NCBI GenBank assembly: GCA_027624075.1
Contig: JAQBUH010000012.1
Span: 1-64,000 of the forward strand
Length of the DNA: 64,000 nt
Direction: 5' to 3'
Source of the DNA: Chloroflexota bacterium
Lineage (GTDB): Bacteria > Chloroflexota > Dehalococcoidia > Lucifugimonadales > Lucifugimonadaceae
A program made the position numbers and the translations under genes. Below the pieces are notes generated by a model. That model made no database searches. It was not told the origin of the DNA and worked only from the letters and a program-made list of their open reading frames with translations. This document shows, piece by piece, positions 1 through 6,982 of the stretch. How positions within the stretch are numbered: position 1 is the first letter of the stretch; each line of letters opens with the position of its first letter.

Positions 1-156
1 GCAGCGCTCCTGCTGATGGCGGGGATCGTCTCTCTAACGATCAGAGAGAAGAGATACTCGGCCCGCTACTCGCCCGTGCAGGAGCCAGTCGGGCCAGTCG
101 GACCAGTCGGGCCAGTCGGGCCAGAACCGCTGCATGCTGGCGCGGAGACGGACTGA
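1..156 (+). CDS. C-terminal end of a membrane protein (cut by the window edge)
   Basis: The reading frame is open from base 1 and ends at TGA 154-156. It begins with a hydrophobic stretch (AALLLMAGIVSLTI), which would be the last membrane segment, followed by a basic, cytoplasm-like tail. That tail contains a Pro-Val-Gly run encoded by the 9-bp tandem tract at 85-124. The body of the protein lies outside the window, so the family cannot be named. A multi-pass transporter is a reasonable guess, because the antiporter ending at 40152 has the same kind of PVG tail. It is not in a complete ORF because its start is missing. Confidence 0.55.
   Translation, partial: AALLLMAGIVSLTIREKRYSARYSPVQEPVGPVGPVGPVGPEPLHAGAETD
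85..124. repeat. 9-bp tandem tract, CCAGTCGGG x4
   Basis: Four tandem copies of CCAGTCGGG (one with a single change, CCAGTCGGA), followed by a partial CCAG. It lies in frame inside the partial CDS 1-156 and encodes Pro-Val-Gly repeats. The same nonamer family recurs at 39904-39948 and 57793-57819. Confidence 0.85.
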
Positions 157-196
157 GGCTGCACGGCGTGAAGCCCTGGCGCAGTAGGATGGATGA

Positions 197-403
197 ATGG
201 ACACGTTTGGAAGCATCCTTGCGCATCACTCAGAGGCCGTCGACCCGACGCTGGTCGAATGGATTCGCCACCAGATTGATGATGTGGTTGGCCTCGACGC
301 CGTCTCTATCGTTCTCCTGCTCGGGGCGCTGATCGTGCTGTTCCCGGCTGGTCTGCTGGCGCTTGTGTGGCTGCAGCGACGAAGGGCCGCTCGCCGGAGT
401 TGA
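197..403 (+). CDS. Small single-pass membrane protein, unknown function
   Basis: 68 residues. An AGGA-type ribosome site lies about 8 bases before the ATG. The N-terminal half is acidic and soluble. One hydrophobic helix (about residues 39-58) is followed by a short Arg-rich tail (QRRRAARRS), which suggests an N-out, C-in orientation. No family is recognised. The gene stands between the membrane-protein end at 156 and the convergent DUF2007 gene. The codon pattern and clear membrane topology make it more credible than the overlapping antisense ORFs, but homologs would be needed to be sure. Confidence 0.5.
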   Translation: MDTFGSILAHHSEAVDPTLVEWIRHQIDDVVGLDAVSIVLLLGALIVLFPAGLLALVWLQRRRAARRS

Positions 404-435
404 GCACTGGCTGAGCCCTGGTTGAGCACGGGCGC

Positions 436-747
436 TCAATCGAGTCCTGCGATCCACCGGAGCCAACCGATGACGCCCGGCCGCCTGGTCCGGGTTTTTT
501 CGTCGAGGTCTGCTGGAACAGCGATACCGAGTAGTTCGGCCGCGCGGCGGGCGTCCTTGCGAAACACGGCAAGCTGCGGCTCTGCGAACCGTTGCAGCCT
601 CCCGGAGCCTTGTCCGTAAAGCCCGCCGAAGCTCTGATTGCGGATCTGGCACTGGATTCCGGCCTGTTCAAGCTGGTCGCGGGCGATAGCAACCTGCACC
701 GGGTCAGGGTTAGTGATCAGCGTTATCAGGTCGAAGTCACGGTCCAT
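436..747 (-). CDS. DUF2007-type small protein
   Basis: The chosen start gives about 104 residues beginning MDRDFDLITLITNPDP. An in-frame start 78 bases upstream would add a Gly/Arg-rich leader that looks non-conserved. The segment after the start (roughly residues 8-75: ALARDQLEQAGI-like helix, then a Gly-rich loop and LAVFRKDARRAAELL) has the pattern of DUF2007 (putative signal-transducing, PII-like fold). Members of that family are short and often fused to or placed near membrane proteins. The biochemical role is not known. The C-terminus ends in a Trp-containing amphipathic stretch. Confidence 0.55.
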   Translation of the reverse strand: MDRDFDLITLITNPDPVQVAIARDQLEQAGIQCQIRNQSFGGLYGQGSGRLQRFAEPQLAVFRKDARRAAELLGIAVPADLDEKTRTRRPGVIGWLRWIAGLD

Positions 748-894
748 CTGGCACCCCATGCCCGGGCGCGGCTGCCGCAGGCTGTCGAAGACTCTGGCGG
801 CGCCCCCGCCAGAATATTCCGGCAACGCAGCAACCCGCCCTTGGGAATCCTTTACTCACCGAAGCGAGGAAAAGCCGGGCGCTGCCGCCTGCAA

Positions 895-1815
895 CTAGTC
901 CAGCAGCGGGCTGAGCCTTTCCAGTATCCGGTCCAGCTCCTCCACATCCAGCCTGTCCATCTTCTTCGCCGCGGGGTTCCGCGTCACGGGAGTCTTGATC
1001 ACGCCCCTGCGGTAGAACGCCATCTTGTACGCCGTGATGCTGAACAGGAACTCGAAGTTCAGCGAAGGCAGCAGTTTCTCCCAGATCGCCTGAGCCTCGT
1101 CAGTCACGACCTGCAGGCCATCGCCATCCCTGCCACCCTTTTCGAGCGCGTCCCACAGCTTGCGATGAGCATCCGTGATATGCCCCGATGGCATCGTGCC
1201 ACAGGAGCCGCGGTGATACTCGTCCGTCAGGAACCTGCCGCCCATCCCGCCCATGACGCCGCGGCACGCGTCGCCGGACTGTTCGAACAACTCTGTCATC
1301 ACCTGCCCCGGAACGAGACTCTCCTCCTTCACGTAGTCGACATGCTCGATCTCCTTGAGCATCCGGACGATCAGAGACGTCGGAATGGTCGGGCTGGCCG
1401 GCGGCTTGTTGTTCTGCACCCAGACAGGCACGCCCGCCGCCTCCGCAACCGCTCCGTAGTAGTCGATCATCAGGCCGGAGCCGGCCCCGTTGGGCGGCGC
1501 GGCGATCACAGAGTCGGCGCCAGCGTCCACCGCTGCCTTCGTGTATTCGACCGCGTGGGTAGTTGTGATGCCTGACACTCCGGCCACGAACGGTACAGCG
1601 CCGCCGGTAGCCTTGACGCCAGTCTCTATCACCGCCGACCTCTCAGAGTCGGTGAGGAACGGTCCCTCGCTTGCGTTCACCGGCAGCACTATGCCGTGGG
1701 CGCCCTTTTCGACGCACCACTCAACGCAGCGGGTCAGCGACGTGAAATCGACGGAGCCGTCTTCGTTAAACGGCGTAACCGGGATTGAGTAGACGCCTCT
1801 CATCTGGTCTTTCAT
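895..1815 (-). CDS. Dihydrodipicolinate synthase family (DapA-like) lyase/aldolase
   Basis: 306 residues, the usual length for class I DapA/NanA TIM-barrel enzymes. The barrel starts with GVYSIPVTPFNEDG, and the Schiff-base lysine is in YVKEES at about residue 163 (E. coli DapA K161). The strand that normally carries the catalytic Tyr (YN motif) reads VWVQNNK here, so that Tyr appears to be replaced. The GTTGE loop is VNASEGP. The enzyme is therefore probably not a true dihydrodipicolinate synthase but a 2-keto-acid aldolase or dehydratase relative. It is transcribed divergently from the zinc dehydrogenase at 2064, which fits a small sugar-acid catabolic pair. The substrate is unknown. The ATG at 1815 has an AGGAG about 13 bases upstream. 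Confidence 0.8.
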   Translation of the reverse strand: MKDQMRGVYSIPVTPFNEDGSVDFTSLTRCVEWCVEKGAHGIVLPVNASEGPFLTDSERSAVIETGVKATGGAVPFVAGVSGITTTHAVEYTKAAVDAGADSVIAAPPNGAGSGLMIDYYGAVAEAAGVPVWVQNNKPPASPTIPTSLIVRMLKEIEHVDYVKEESLVPGQVMTELFEQSGDACRGVMGGMGGRFLTDEYHRGSCGTMPSGHITDAHRKLWDALEKGGRDGDGLQVVTDEAQAIWEKLLPSLNFEFLFSITAYKMAFYRRGVIKTPVTRNPAAKKMDRLDVEELDRILERLSPLLD

Positions 1816-2063
1816 TGGTTCTCTTTTTCTCCTGGGCAGGGCAGCGCAGGTGTCTGCGGAGCGAGGGGACTGCTAACGGGCAAGCGAGTCCCGGTGGAAC
1901 GTCGTGGCGGCGGGACAGCGCCGTCGAGAGGTGTTCAGTTCAATGGCCACACGCCCGCGCGCCAGACCGGCAGCATCGTATAACATCCGGCCACCATCGG
2001 CCGGTTGAACGCGTGGCCGGTCCGGGTCCCCATTTCTCATGCCGGTTAAAAGGAGTGCCGCAG

Positions 2064-3107
2064 ATGCCGTCGAAGATGAAGGCCGCTCTCGATGACGGGA
2101 CTGGCAGGTACGCGATGCACGAGACCGGCATGCCGCGTATGTACGAAGGCGCCGCTCTCATCAGGGTGCGACAGACCGGAATATGTGGCTCCGATCTGCA
2201 TATGACCAATGCGCGGACAGAGGCGCAAACGATTCCGTCAGGGCATGAGGTTGCCGGCGAGATCGTCGAGTTACCGGCCGGTGAGACGAGGCTGCGCGTC
2301 GGCGACAGGGTTGCCCTCGAAACGATCGGCGCCGGCCGGGCCTGCATGCGTTGTCACTACTGCAGGTTCGGACAGTACAGGCACTGCATGGACCTTGCGC
2401 CGGACACAGGCGGAGGTTTCGCCGAGTACATGACCCGCAAGCCGGAAGGGCTGTTCAAGCTGCCAGACAGCCTCGACTGGGTTGACGGCGCCCTGGTTGA
2501 GCCGATGGCGGTATCGGTGCATGCGCTGAGGTACGCCGGGATGAAGCCGGGAGACGTTGTCGGCGTGACCGGCTCGGCGACTATTGGTCTCTCAGCCATC
2601 GCCGCCGCGCACGCCTTTGGCGCTAAGAGGGTGATCGCGTCTGCGAAGTACCCGCATCAGGCGGACGCCGCGCGCAAGATGGGCGCAGACGTGGTGACCG
2701 GGCCAGGTGGCGACGAGTTCGAGGACGCTTGCCGTGAGGCGTCCGGAGGCATCGGCGCAGACATCGTTGTCGAATCTGTCGGCGGCCATCAGACAGCAGC
2801 GCTGCACCAGGCGGTCCGGGCGACTCGTCCTCAGGGCAAGATGGTCAACCTCGGCGGCGTCAAGGTGCCGATGGAGATCGACCTGCTGGACCCGCTGCTG
2901 CGTGAGATTTCCATCATCTCGGTCTCCTGCTACGACGTCATCGACGGCGTCCACGACTATGAGGTGGCGATCGACCTGCTGGCCTCGGGGAAGGTGCCGT
3001 ACCGGGAGATCGTGACGCACAAGAACAGCCTGGACGATATCCAGGACGGTTTTGCCGCGGCGTACGACAAGAACTCAGGGTCGATCAAGGTCCACATCAC
3101 CCAGTAG
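2064..3107 (+). CDS. Zinc-dependent medium-chain alcohol/polyol dehydrogenase
   Basis: 347 residues from ATG 2064, which is preceded by AAAAGGAG at 2049-2055. The longer upstream frame is rejected because it has no ribosome site. Catalytic zinc ligands are seen in GICGSD and GHEVAGE. The structural-zinc lobe has four cysteines in the order C-x2-C-x2-C-x7-C (CMRCHYCRFGQYRHC). The NAD(P) Rossmann loop is GVTGSATIGLSA. This is the threonine/sorbitol/galactitol dehydrogenase branch (zinc-binding MDR). It is divergent from the DapA-like gene and probably acts with it to oxidise a sugar or polyol before retro-aldol cleavage. The exact substrate cannot be read from the sequence. Confidence 0.85.
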   Translation: MPSKMKAALDDGTGRYAMHETGMPRMYEGAALIRVRQTGICGSDLHMTNARTEAQTIPSGHEVAGEIVELPAGETRLRVGDRVALETIGAGRACMRCHYCRFGQYRHCMDLAPDTGGGFAEYMTRKPEGLFKLPDSLDWVDGALVEPMAVSVHALRYAGMKPGDVVGVTGSATIGLSAIAAAHAFGAKRVIASAKYPHQADAARKMGADVVTGPGGDEFEDACREASGGIGADIVVESVGGHQTAALHQAVRATRPQGKMVNLGGVKVPMEIDLLDPLLREISIISVSCYDVIDGVHDYEVAIDLLASGKVPYREIVTHKNSLDDIQDGFAAAYDKNSGSIKVHITQ

Positions 3108-3123
3108 ACGCAGACGGCCTTAA

Positions 3124-3150
3124 GCTCAACCTGAACTGCGGTAGTTGAGC
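3124..3150 (+). terminator. Hairpin after the zinc dehydrogenase (weak terminator candidate)
   Basis: GCTCAAC at 3124-3130 pairs with GTTGAGC at 3144-3150 across a 13-base loop, 17 bases after the dehydrogenase stop. No T-tract follows, so Rho-independent termination is not assured. Confidence 0.3.
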
Positions 3151-3300
3151 CATACAGACCTCCTCCGGTGAGCCTGAAGTTGCTGCTGTGTGCGTGCGCG
3201 TACCCAAAATAGGGCGCAGACACACCATTCGCACACATTCCGCACACCCCGGGCAATACGTTTCGCCGTGCCGCGAAGTGTGACTCGGCCAGGACCAGTA

Positions 3301-3966
3301 ATGACTCGCAGAATACGAACCTCTCGAAGCCGGCAGATCCCGCGATACGGAGTGCAACCGACCAGAGCGCTTGCCGTCGGCAACGGGCAGAAGTTTATCG
3401 AGGAGATCTCGACTCTGCTTTCCTCCGCGGAACGCATCGAGTTCCTGGGCGGGGCGCAGAGCCGGTCAGAGGCGGCGGAGAGGCTCGTCCTGCTCAAGCC
3501 GGACGTCGTGGTGATCGAGGTGAACCTGGACTACGAGCTGGGCGGAATCGACACGGCGTTCGCACTTCGCCTGATATCGCCAACTACGGCGTTTGTACTT
3601 ATTTCACCTTACTCCGACCCGGAACGGCTTTCGATGGTGCCGAGAGGACTCGGCCTGGAGTGGTCCTACCTGCTTTCGGACGGCGGGATCGACGCCATTG
3701 AGCTTGCTGCCGCAATACGCAGCGCCGCGTGGTCCATCCCGTACATCGACCGACGGATCGACCGCTCGCGAGTGCGCGACCTGCAGGACGAGGTGGAGAA
3801 GGCGATCGAGATCGCAATCCAGGTCCCGAAGAGGCACACGCGCGGGAGACCCGGCCCGAAGATCGGTTACGCCAACTCTGCTGACTGGGGCAACTGGAGC
3901 GGCAAGATCCGGAAGTTTCGTCTGTCTGAAGACGGGTTCGGCAACACGCCGGAAGGCGGGGCCTGA
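3301..3966 (+). CDS. Response-regulator-like protein with a degenerate receiver domain
   Basis: 221 residues from ATG 3301. A longer frame starting at 3190 begins with a low-complexity Arg/His stretch and is disfavoured. Residues about 20-135 follow the CheY pattern: RALAVGNGQ, then LKPDVVVIEVNL, GGIDTAFALRL, FVLISPYSD and WSYLLSDGGIDAIELAAAI. The phosphoacceptor Asp position reads Glu (VIEVNL) and the conserved Lys of the YLLKD turn is Ser. Phosphorylation by a histidine kinase is therefore unlikely, and the domain may be a locked or scaffold receiver. The C-terminal part (helix DLQDEVEKAIEIAIQVP, then basic RGRPGPK) does not match a known DNA-binding output domain. No kinase gene is adjacent. 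It is followed after 2 bp by the secreted protein at 3969. Confidence 0.65.
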   Translation: MTRRIRTSRSRQIPRYGVQPTRALAVGNGQKFIEEISTLLSSAERIEFLGGAQSRSEAAERLVLLKPDVVVIEVNLDYELGGIDTAFALRLISPTTAFVLISPYSDPERLSMVPRGLGLEWSYLLSDGGIDAIELAAAIRSAAWSIPYIDRRIDRSRVRDLQDEVEKAIEIAIQVPKRHTRGRPGPKIGYANSADWGNWSGKIRKFRLSEDGFGNTPEGGA

Positions 3967-3968
3967 AC

Positions 3969-4379
3969 ATGCGCAGGACAGTTCTTGGGATCGTTGCCGG
4001 ACTGGTGCTTGGACTGGCCTTGACCGCTGGTGTGAGCGCTGTCCGTGGCCAGTCAGCCGATGGCGAGACTGCGTGGGTGCCTGACATTGAGCGGATCTAC
4101 ACCACCGCGCTGGGCAATGTGTTCGACGCTGCTGGTGAGAAGTTCACGGACCCGGAGTTAAAAGCGTTCTACGACCGCTTGACCGGCGAAATCACAGACT
4201 CGCTGTCGACTCCGGTGGCGTTCGATCCGGGAATAGTGATTCCGACGCCAACGCCAGTTCCGACAGCAGTCCCGACGCCGGTCCCTACAGCAGTGCCTAC
4301 ACCAGAGCCGACGCCCCAGCTTACCGTGCAGTTCGTTAAATCGGCACAGCCGACTGCGACGACATCGTCAACTACATGA
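3969..4379 (+). CDS. Secreted or membrane-anchored protein with Pro-Thr-rich C-terminus, possibly truncated
   Basis: 136 residues. An N-terminal signal/anchor (RRTVLGIVAGLVLGLALTAGVSA) is followed by an acidic helical region (about residues 30-85) and a run of Pro-Thr-Pro-Val units (about 92-118). In this lineage such linkers usually join a lipoprotein or anchor to a folded extracellular domain. Here the protein stops shortly after the linker, and the sequence beyond has lower GC and different coding character. The original C-terminal domain may have been lost at the edge of the accessory patch starting near 4340. The start codon is 2 bp after the stop of the receiver-like gene, so the two are probably one operon. 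Confidence 0.6.
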   Translation: MRRTVLGIVAGLVLGLALTAGVSAVRGQSADGETAWVPDIERIYTTALGNVFDAAGEKFTDPELKAFYDRLTGEITDSLSTPVAFDPGIVIPTPTPVPTAVPTPVPTAVPTPEPTPQLTVQFVKSAQPTATTSSTT

Positions 4380-4540
4380 CAGCGTTGCTCAAAAACACAG
4401 ATGTTGCTCACAAAGTGCGATTTGAAGCTGCACGCTGGCTCACCGAACGTGGTTGGGGAAAAGCCGTGGAGAGTGCAGAACCAGTGCGCTACTCAAATTC
4501 TATGGACGAAATGCTAGGGATGGGGCCATTCAACTTCTGA
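4340..4540 (+). pseudogene. Gene fragment in another frame, phage-associated character
   Basis: Directly after a TAA at 4337-4339, in a frame different from the CDS it overlaps, a 66-codon open stretch reads DCDDIVNYMTALLKNTDVAH, then KVRFEAARWLTERGWGKAVES, and ends at TGA 4538-4540. The pattern (E/L)(M/A)...D..A...RV.AAR.LL.RG.GK is typical of short segments in phage or plasmid proteins such as DUF5681 and terminase-small-subunit-like proteins. It has no start codon or ribosome site of its own. It is best read as a leftover 3' end of a gene whose front was deleted when this junction formed. The family assignment is tentative. Confidence 0.35.
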
Positions 4541-4840
4541 GGGCGACCCGAAGAACTGCGGTGCTATACCGCCATATGCACGAAGACGAGTTTGCAACAG
4601 CACCAGCAGGGTCGGAGCTATCAGGATATAGCTGACGGTCTTGGAGACGCTGGAATCGCTGCCAGTTGGTGGCCGGTTTTCAGGTGCCTGAAGGGGCTGT
4701 CGGCGTATCTAAGTCCGCTCCGCGAGAATCGGCGAAGCCACCGGGGCAAGGCCTCGTTCCAACCAGCGGATTCTAGGGGCGACCTAAGTAGGATGACCAG
4801 TTTCAGGGTGTTGCGAAATGGAACCTGCCAAAATTGGAGC
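4541..4840. other. Spacer in the accessory patch without a supported gene
   Basis: About 300 bp. One 87-codon open frame (4592-4855, +) contains the string GRSYQDIADGLGDAGIAAS, which faintly recalls helix-turn-helix text of recombinases. It has no ribosome site and turns into low-quality sequence afterwards. I see no promoter, repeat or RNA structure that I can defend. Confidence 0.4.
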
Positions 4841-5200
4841 CTAGTTTGTGAATGACCATAGCAAGTTGCCGATGATGCTGCTTATTGCGCCGAGCAGGAT
4901 TGTGCCCAGGCCCGCCGCCACAAAAGTGGTTATCTTACGAATCGGGGCAAACGCTAACCGATGATGGAGCCTGTATGCTTCTCGGTATGCCGCTTCGTAC
5001 TCGTTAGTGGCTTTGATCCATCCATCCGCATCGGTGGCAGAATGTTTGCTGAGCCTAGCTTTGATGAAGTGATTCCTGATGGTGTTGATGGAATCAGTTA
5101 CCGCTTCCCGAGTGGGCAGGACTCTCCACACACCTCGAATGAATCGGCAGCGTTCTAATCGTTCTGCTCTCTTTTTCCATCTAAAAGCCGTCAACTGCAT
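4841..5200 (-). CDS. Orphan protein with C-terminal membrane anchor
   Basis: 119 residues. The N-terminal 85 are basic and helical (KKRAERLERCR, then a Tyr/Glu-rich segment NEYEAAYREAYRLHHRL). The last 30 form one hydrophobic helix (FVAAGLGTILLGAISSIIG), so this would be a tail-anchored protein. No family is recognised. Base composition is visibly lower in GC than in the flanking housekeeping genes, in line with recent acquisition. It lies 55 bp downstream of the next orphan gene on the same strand. Confidence 0.45.
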   Translation of the reverse strand: MQLTAFRWKKRAERLERCRFIRGVWRVLPTREAVTDSINTIRNHFIKARLSKHSATDADGWIKATNEYEAAYREAYRLHHRLAFAPIRKITTFVAAGLGTILLGAISSIIGNLLWSFTN

Positions 5201-5254
5201 CGTGTCGGTGGCGATAACACCGATATGCTCTTGACTTAGCTGAACTTGTATTCT

Positions 5255-5509
5255 CTATGATTGAGGGGTGGCAGCGCTGGCAGCTAACATCAGATGGTTT
5301 AGCGCATCTCTAAACCTGAGAGTTGAGTAGGTATCCCATTTCCGCTCTGCTTCTTCGAGGTGAATGAGTGATGCTGATGCTAACTGGTGAAGTGTGACAA
5401 TTGACTCAGGGAGCACAACTTCGGGCACGCTCGGGTTTGGATCTTGAGTACTCATCACTCCAACTTTGTCCATCACACAGAGCGGACAGTAAAACTGCTG
5501 TCCGCTCAC
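5255..5509 (-). CDS. Short orphan protein with a CPLC motif
   Basis: 84 residues from a GTG at 5509, with GAGGTGA immediately upstream. An internal ATG at 5455 (MSTQDPNPSVPEVV) is an alternative that would drop the N-terminal FYCPLCV motif. The CxxC could be half of a zinc knuckle. The rest is a helical hairpin (SIVTLHQLASASLIHLEEAERKW, and RFRDALNHLMLAASAA). No family is recognised. It sits in the low-GC patch with orphan neighbours on the same strand. Confidence 0.4.
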   Translation of the reverse strand: MSGQQFYCPLCVMDKVGVMSTQDPNPSVPEVVLPESIVTLHQLASASLIHLEEAERKWDTYSTLRFRDALNHLMLAASAATPQS

Positions 5510-5534
5510 TCACCTCACCGTATGGCAGGTGACG

Positions 5535-5798
5535 CTACTCGTCTTCTTGCTCGAAACGCTCGATCTCTTTCGCCTCTTTAGCGCTCTTAGGCTCAATTCT
5601 CTCAAACAGTCTTGAACTCAGATTGCCATCACGATGATCGGTCATCTCAGCTGGCCCTTTACGATATGGCACACGCTCCTCTAAAGAGACGCGCATCGAC
5701 ATTCGTCTCTGGGCAGCCCGATCCGCCGCATCCCAAGCCTGGCTATCTTTGCCGCTTTCGTAGAAGAACCTAGCGATTTTTCTTTTTACGCTTGGCAT
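5535..5798 (-). CDS. Small charged orphan protein
   Basis: 87 residues from ATG 5798, which has an AGGAG 10 bases upstream. The longer frame to 5906 would run through the leader hairpin and promoter and is therefore rejected. The protein is highly charged: an N-terminal basic stretch (MPSVKRKIARFFYESGKD), a middle with many Arg/Asp (AADRAAQRRMSMRVSLEERVP) and an acidic C-terminal tail. No motif identifies it. The promoter at 5886-5914 and leader hairpin at 5840-5863 suggest it is expressed and may be attenuated. It is probably the first gene of a leftward unit with the two orphans downstream. Confidence 0.45.
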   Translation of the reverse strand: MPSVKRKIARFFYESGKDSQAWDAADRAAQRRMSMRVSLEERVPYRKGPAEMTDHRDGNLSSRLFERIEPKSAKEAKEIERFEQEDE

Positions 5799-5839
5799 AT
5801 CACCGACTCCTAGCCGCTTGCCTGTCACCGCAACAGAAA

Positions 5840-5863
5840 CACCCCCCACACTTGTCGGGGGTG
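5840..5863 (-). promoter_or_regulatory. Leader hairpin before the gene at 5798
   Basis: A perfect 7-bp stem, CACCCCC (5840-5846) with GGGGGTG (5857-5863), and a 10-base loop. Read on the minus strand it is followed by TTTCTG. It sits between the predicted promoter and the start codon, so it could act as an attenuator, a terminator for upstream read-through or an mRNA stabiliser. Confidence 0.45.
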
Positions 5864-5885
5864 CTTGATGCTTGCATAGGGTGTT

Positions 5886-5914
5886 CCTATACCACGGACA
5901 AGTCAACTTGTAAA
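5886..5914 (-). promoter_or_regulatory. Sigma-70-type promoter
   Basis: Minus strand: -35 TTTACA (5909-5914), 17-bp spacer, -10 TATAGG (5886-5891). It is placed about 90 bp before the start codon at 5798. Five of six -35 bases and four of six -10 bases match consensus. Confidence 0.5.
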
Positions 5915-6018
5915 CAGGGATTCTGGGCGGATTCCGGTGGATTTCCCGTACTCCCGAGATATCCCAACTAGTTAAATAATTTTAGTATGGAATTGTGGAA
6001 ATAATTATTACTTGAACT

Positions 6019-6717
6019 GGGGGACAGCACCTAACTCCAGCGTTTTTCACGCCGCCCTCACAAGATTCCTTGGTCTCTCCGGCATTGCCAGCGCCCACGC
6101 AACCTGCACGATCAGCCGTGTGAACACATGCACCGTTACCTTGCGCAGACCGCGGTGAGTGATGTTGTTGAGGCTACGGTGCGACTTCAACCTCGAAAAC
6201 ACTCGTTCAACCGAAGTTCTCGTCGAGTAGACTCGCCGAAACTCGGCATCTTCCGGTTCGGCCTTGAGCTTGCGTGCGTACCGCAGCGTAGATGGATTGT
6301 CAGGGTGGTGTGCGTGAAGTACGTCTCTTCTATCGGGGTCTGCCAGGTCCCAGCCTGCGCCGCATCGCCGCTGTATCGCCAGAGAGCATGAGTGGATGCA
6401 GCAGAGCGGCGAACACTCTGTCTAGCGCACGGTGCCTGACCGCGGCTGATACCGACCGGGCGCAAAGGAGCAGTCGGCTTGCAGTACTGCTTCCCGCTGT
6501 TCCCCGGTTGGCGGCACCTCATGGCTTCACCCTGCGCCACTGTCCTGCTATCGCCGTACAAGGGACTGGTGCGTGCAGAGAAGCATGAGGCGGGGCGAGA
6601 AGTTAGGGGCGCACTCAGCCATCGTCAGTGCCTTCTCGACCCGCGACTGCTTGAAGCTGCCGTTCCACTCGTCAGAGGCTACAATCAGAGTCGGGTTGGT
6701 GTCAATTTAGGTGTCAT
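6019..6717 (-). mobile_element. Decayed insertion sequence (about 0.7 kb left)
   Basis: The left end GGGGGACAGCACCTAAC (from 6019) and the right end, read inward on the minus strand as GGATGACACCTAA (near 6706-6717), are imperfect inverted repeats matching at about 10 of 13 positions. Between them is minus-strand transposase text broken by stops and frame changes. The internal length is far short of a complete DDE transposase gene, so the element is internally deleted. Its right end lies about 55 bp from the 3' end of the tRNA-Glu gene. Confidence 0.55.
6047..6421 (-). pseudogene. Transposase C-terminal remnant (DDE type)
   Basis: Minus strand, ending at TGA (6047-6049). It reads ...RRVYSTRTSVERVFSRLKSH, then RSLNNITHRGLRKVTVHVF, then TRLIVQVAWALAMPERPR. 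The SVERVFSRLK block with its glutamate is the third catalytic acidic residue region of IS4/IS5/IS1182-like DDE transposases, and the downstream LN...RG..KV..H pattern is typical of that C-terminus. An in-frame stop lies upstream (TAG, 6422-6424). More transposase-like sequence appears in another frame up to about 6690, including ASDEWNGSFKQSRVEKALT. The gene is dead. Confidence 0.65.
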
Positions 6718-6770
6718 CCGGGCAAAGCGAGAGGCGTTGTACACTGCTCGACCTCAGTTTGACGTGAGAT

Positions 6771-6847
6771 TGGTACCCCGTACCGGATTCGAACCGGTGA
6801 TCTTCTCCTTGAAAGGGAGACGTGTTGGGCCACTACACTAACGGGGC
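6771..6847 (-). tRNA. tRNA-Glu (anticodon TTC)
   Basis: The minus strand folds as a cloverleaf. Acceptor GCCCCGT pairs with ACGGGGT (terminal G-T). The anticodon stem is TCTCC/GGAGA around loop CTTTCAA, giving anticodon TTC. The T stem is ACCGG/CCGGT around TTCGAAT. The discriminator base A is followed by an encoded CCA (6771-6773). The 3' end faces the accessory patch with the IS remnant, and tRNA 3' ends are common integration sites. However, I could not find a second copy of the tRNA 3' end at the far side of the patch. Confidence 0.95.
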
Positions 6848-6982
6848 ATTGCCAGGCCGCATGACGCTCTTGCTCCACTTGAACAGCGAGTTTAAGCGTC
6901 AGCCATGCGCGCCGGGCCGCGGGTAAACAGCCCGGCACAGACAATATTAACCGTCATCCTGCGAGAAGGCACCGCAGAGGGG

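Noticed and set aside
85-124. CRISPR array
   Set aside because: The repeats are 9 bp and directly tandem without spacers. No cas gene is in the window, and no other array-like region was seen.
592-1575. 327-codon ORF on the plus strand
   Set aside because: It is antisense to the DapA-like gene, has no protein-like domain pattern, and is rich in Arg/His as expected of a GC-rich shadow frame.
4592-4855. Possible recombinase fragment (GRSYQDIADGLGDAGIAAS)
   Set aside because: The resemblance to a helix-turn-helix is limited to about 15 residues and the rest of the frame is not protein-like.
6771-6847. tRNA-Glu as a proven phage attachment site
   Set aside because: No second copy of the tRNA 3' end was found near 4340 and no integrase gene is present, so this is only a suggestion from position.
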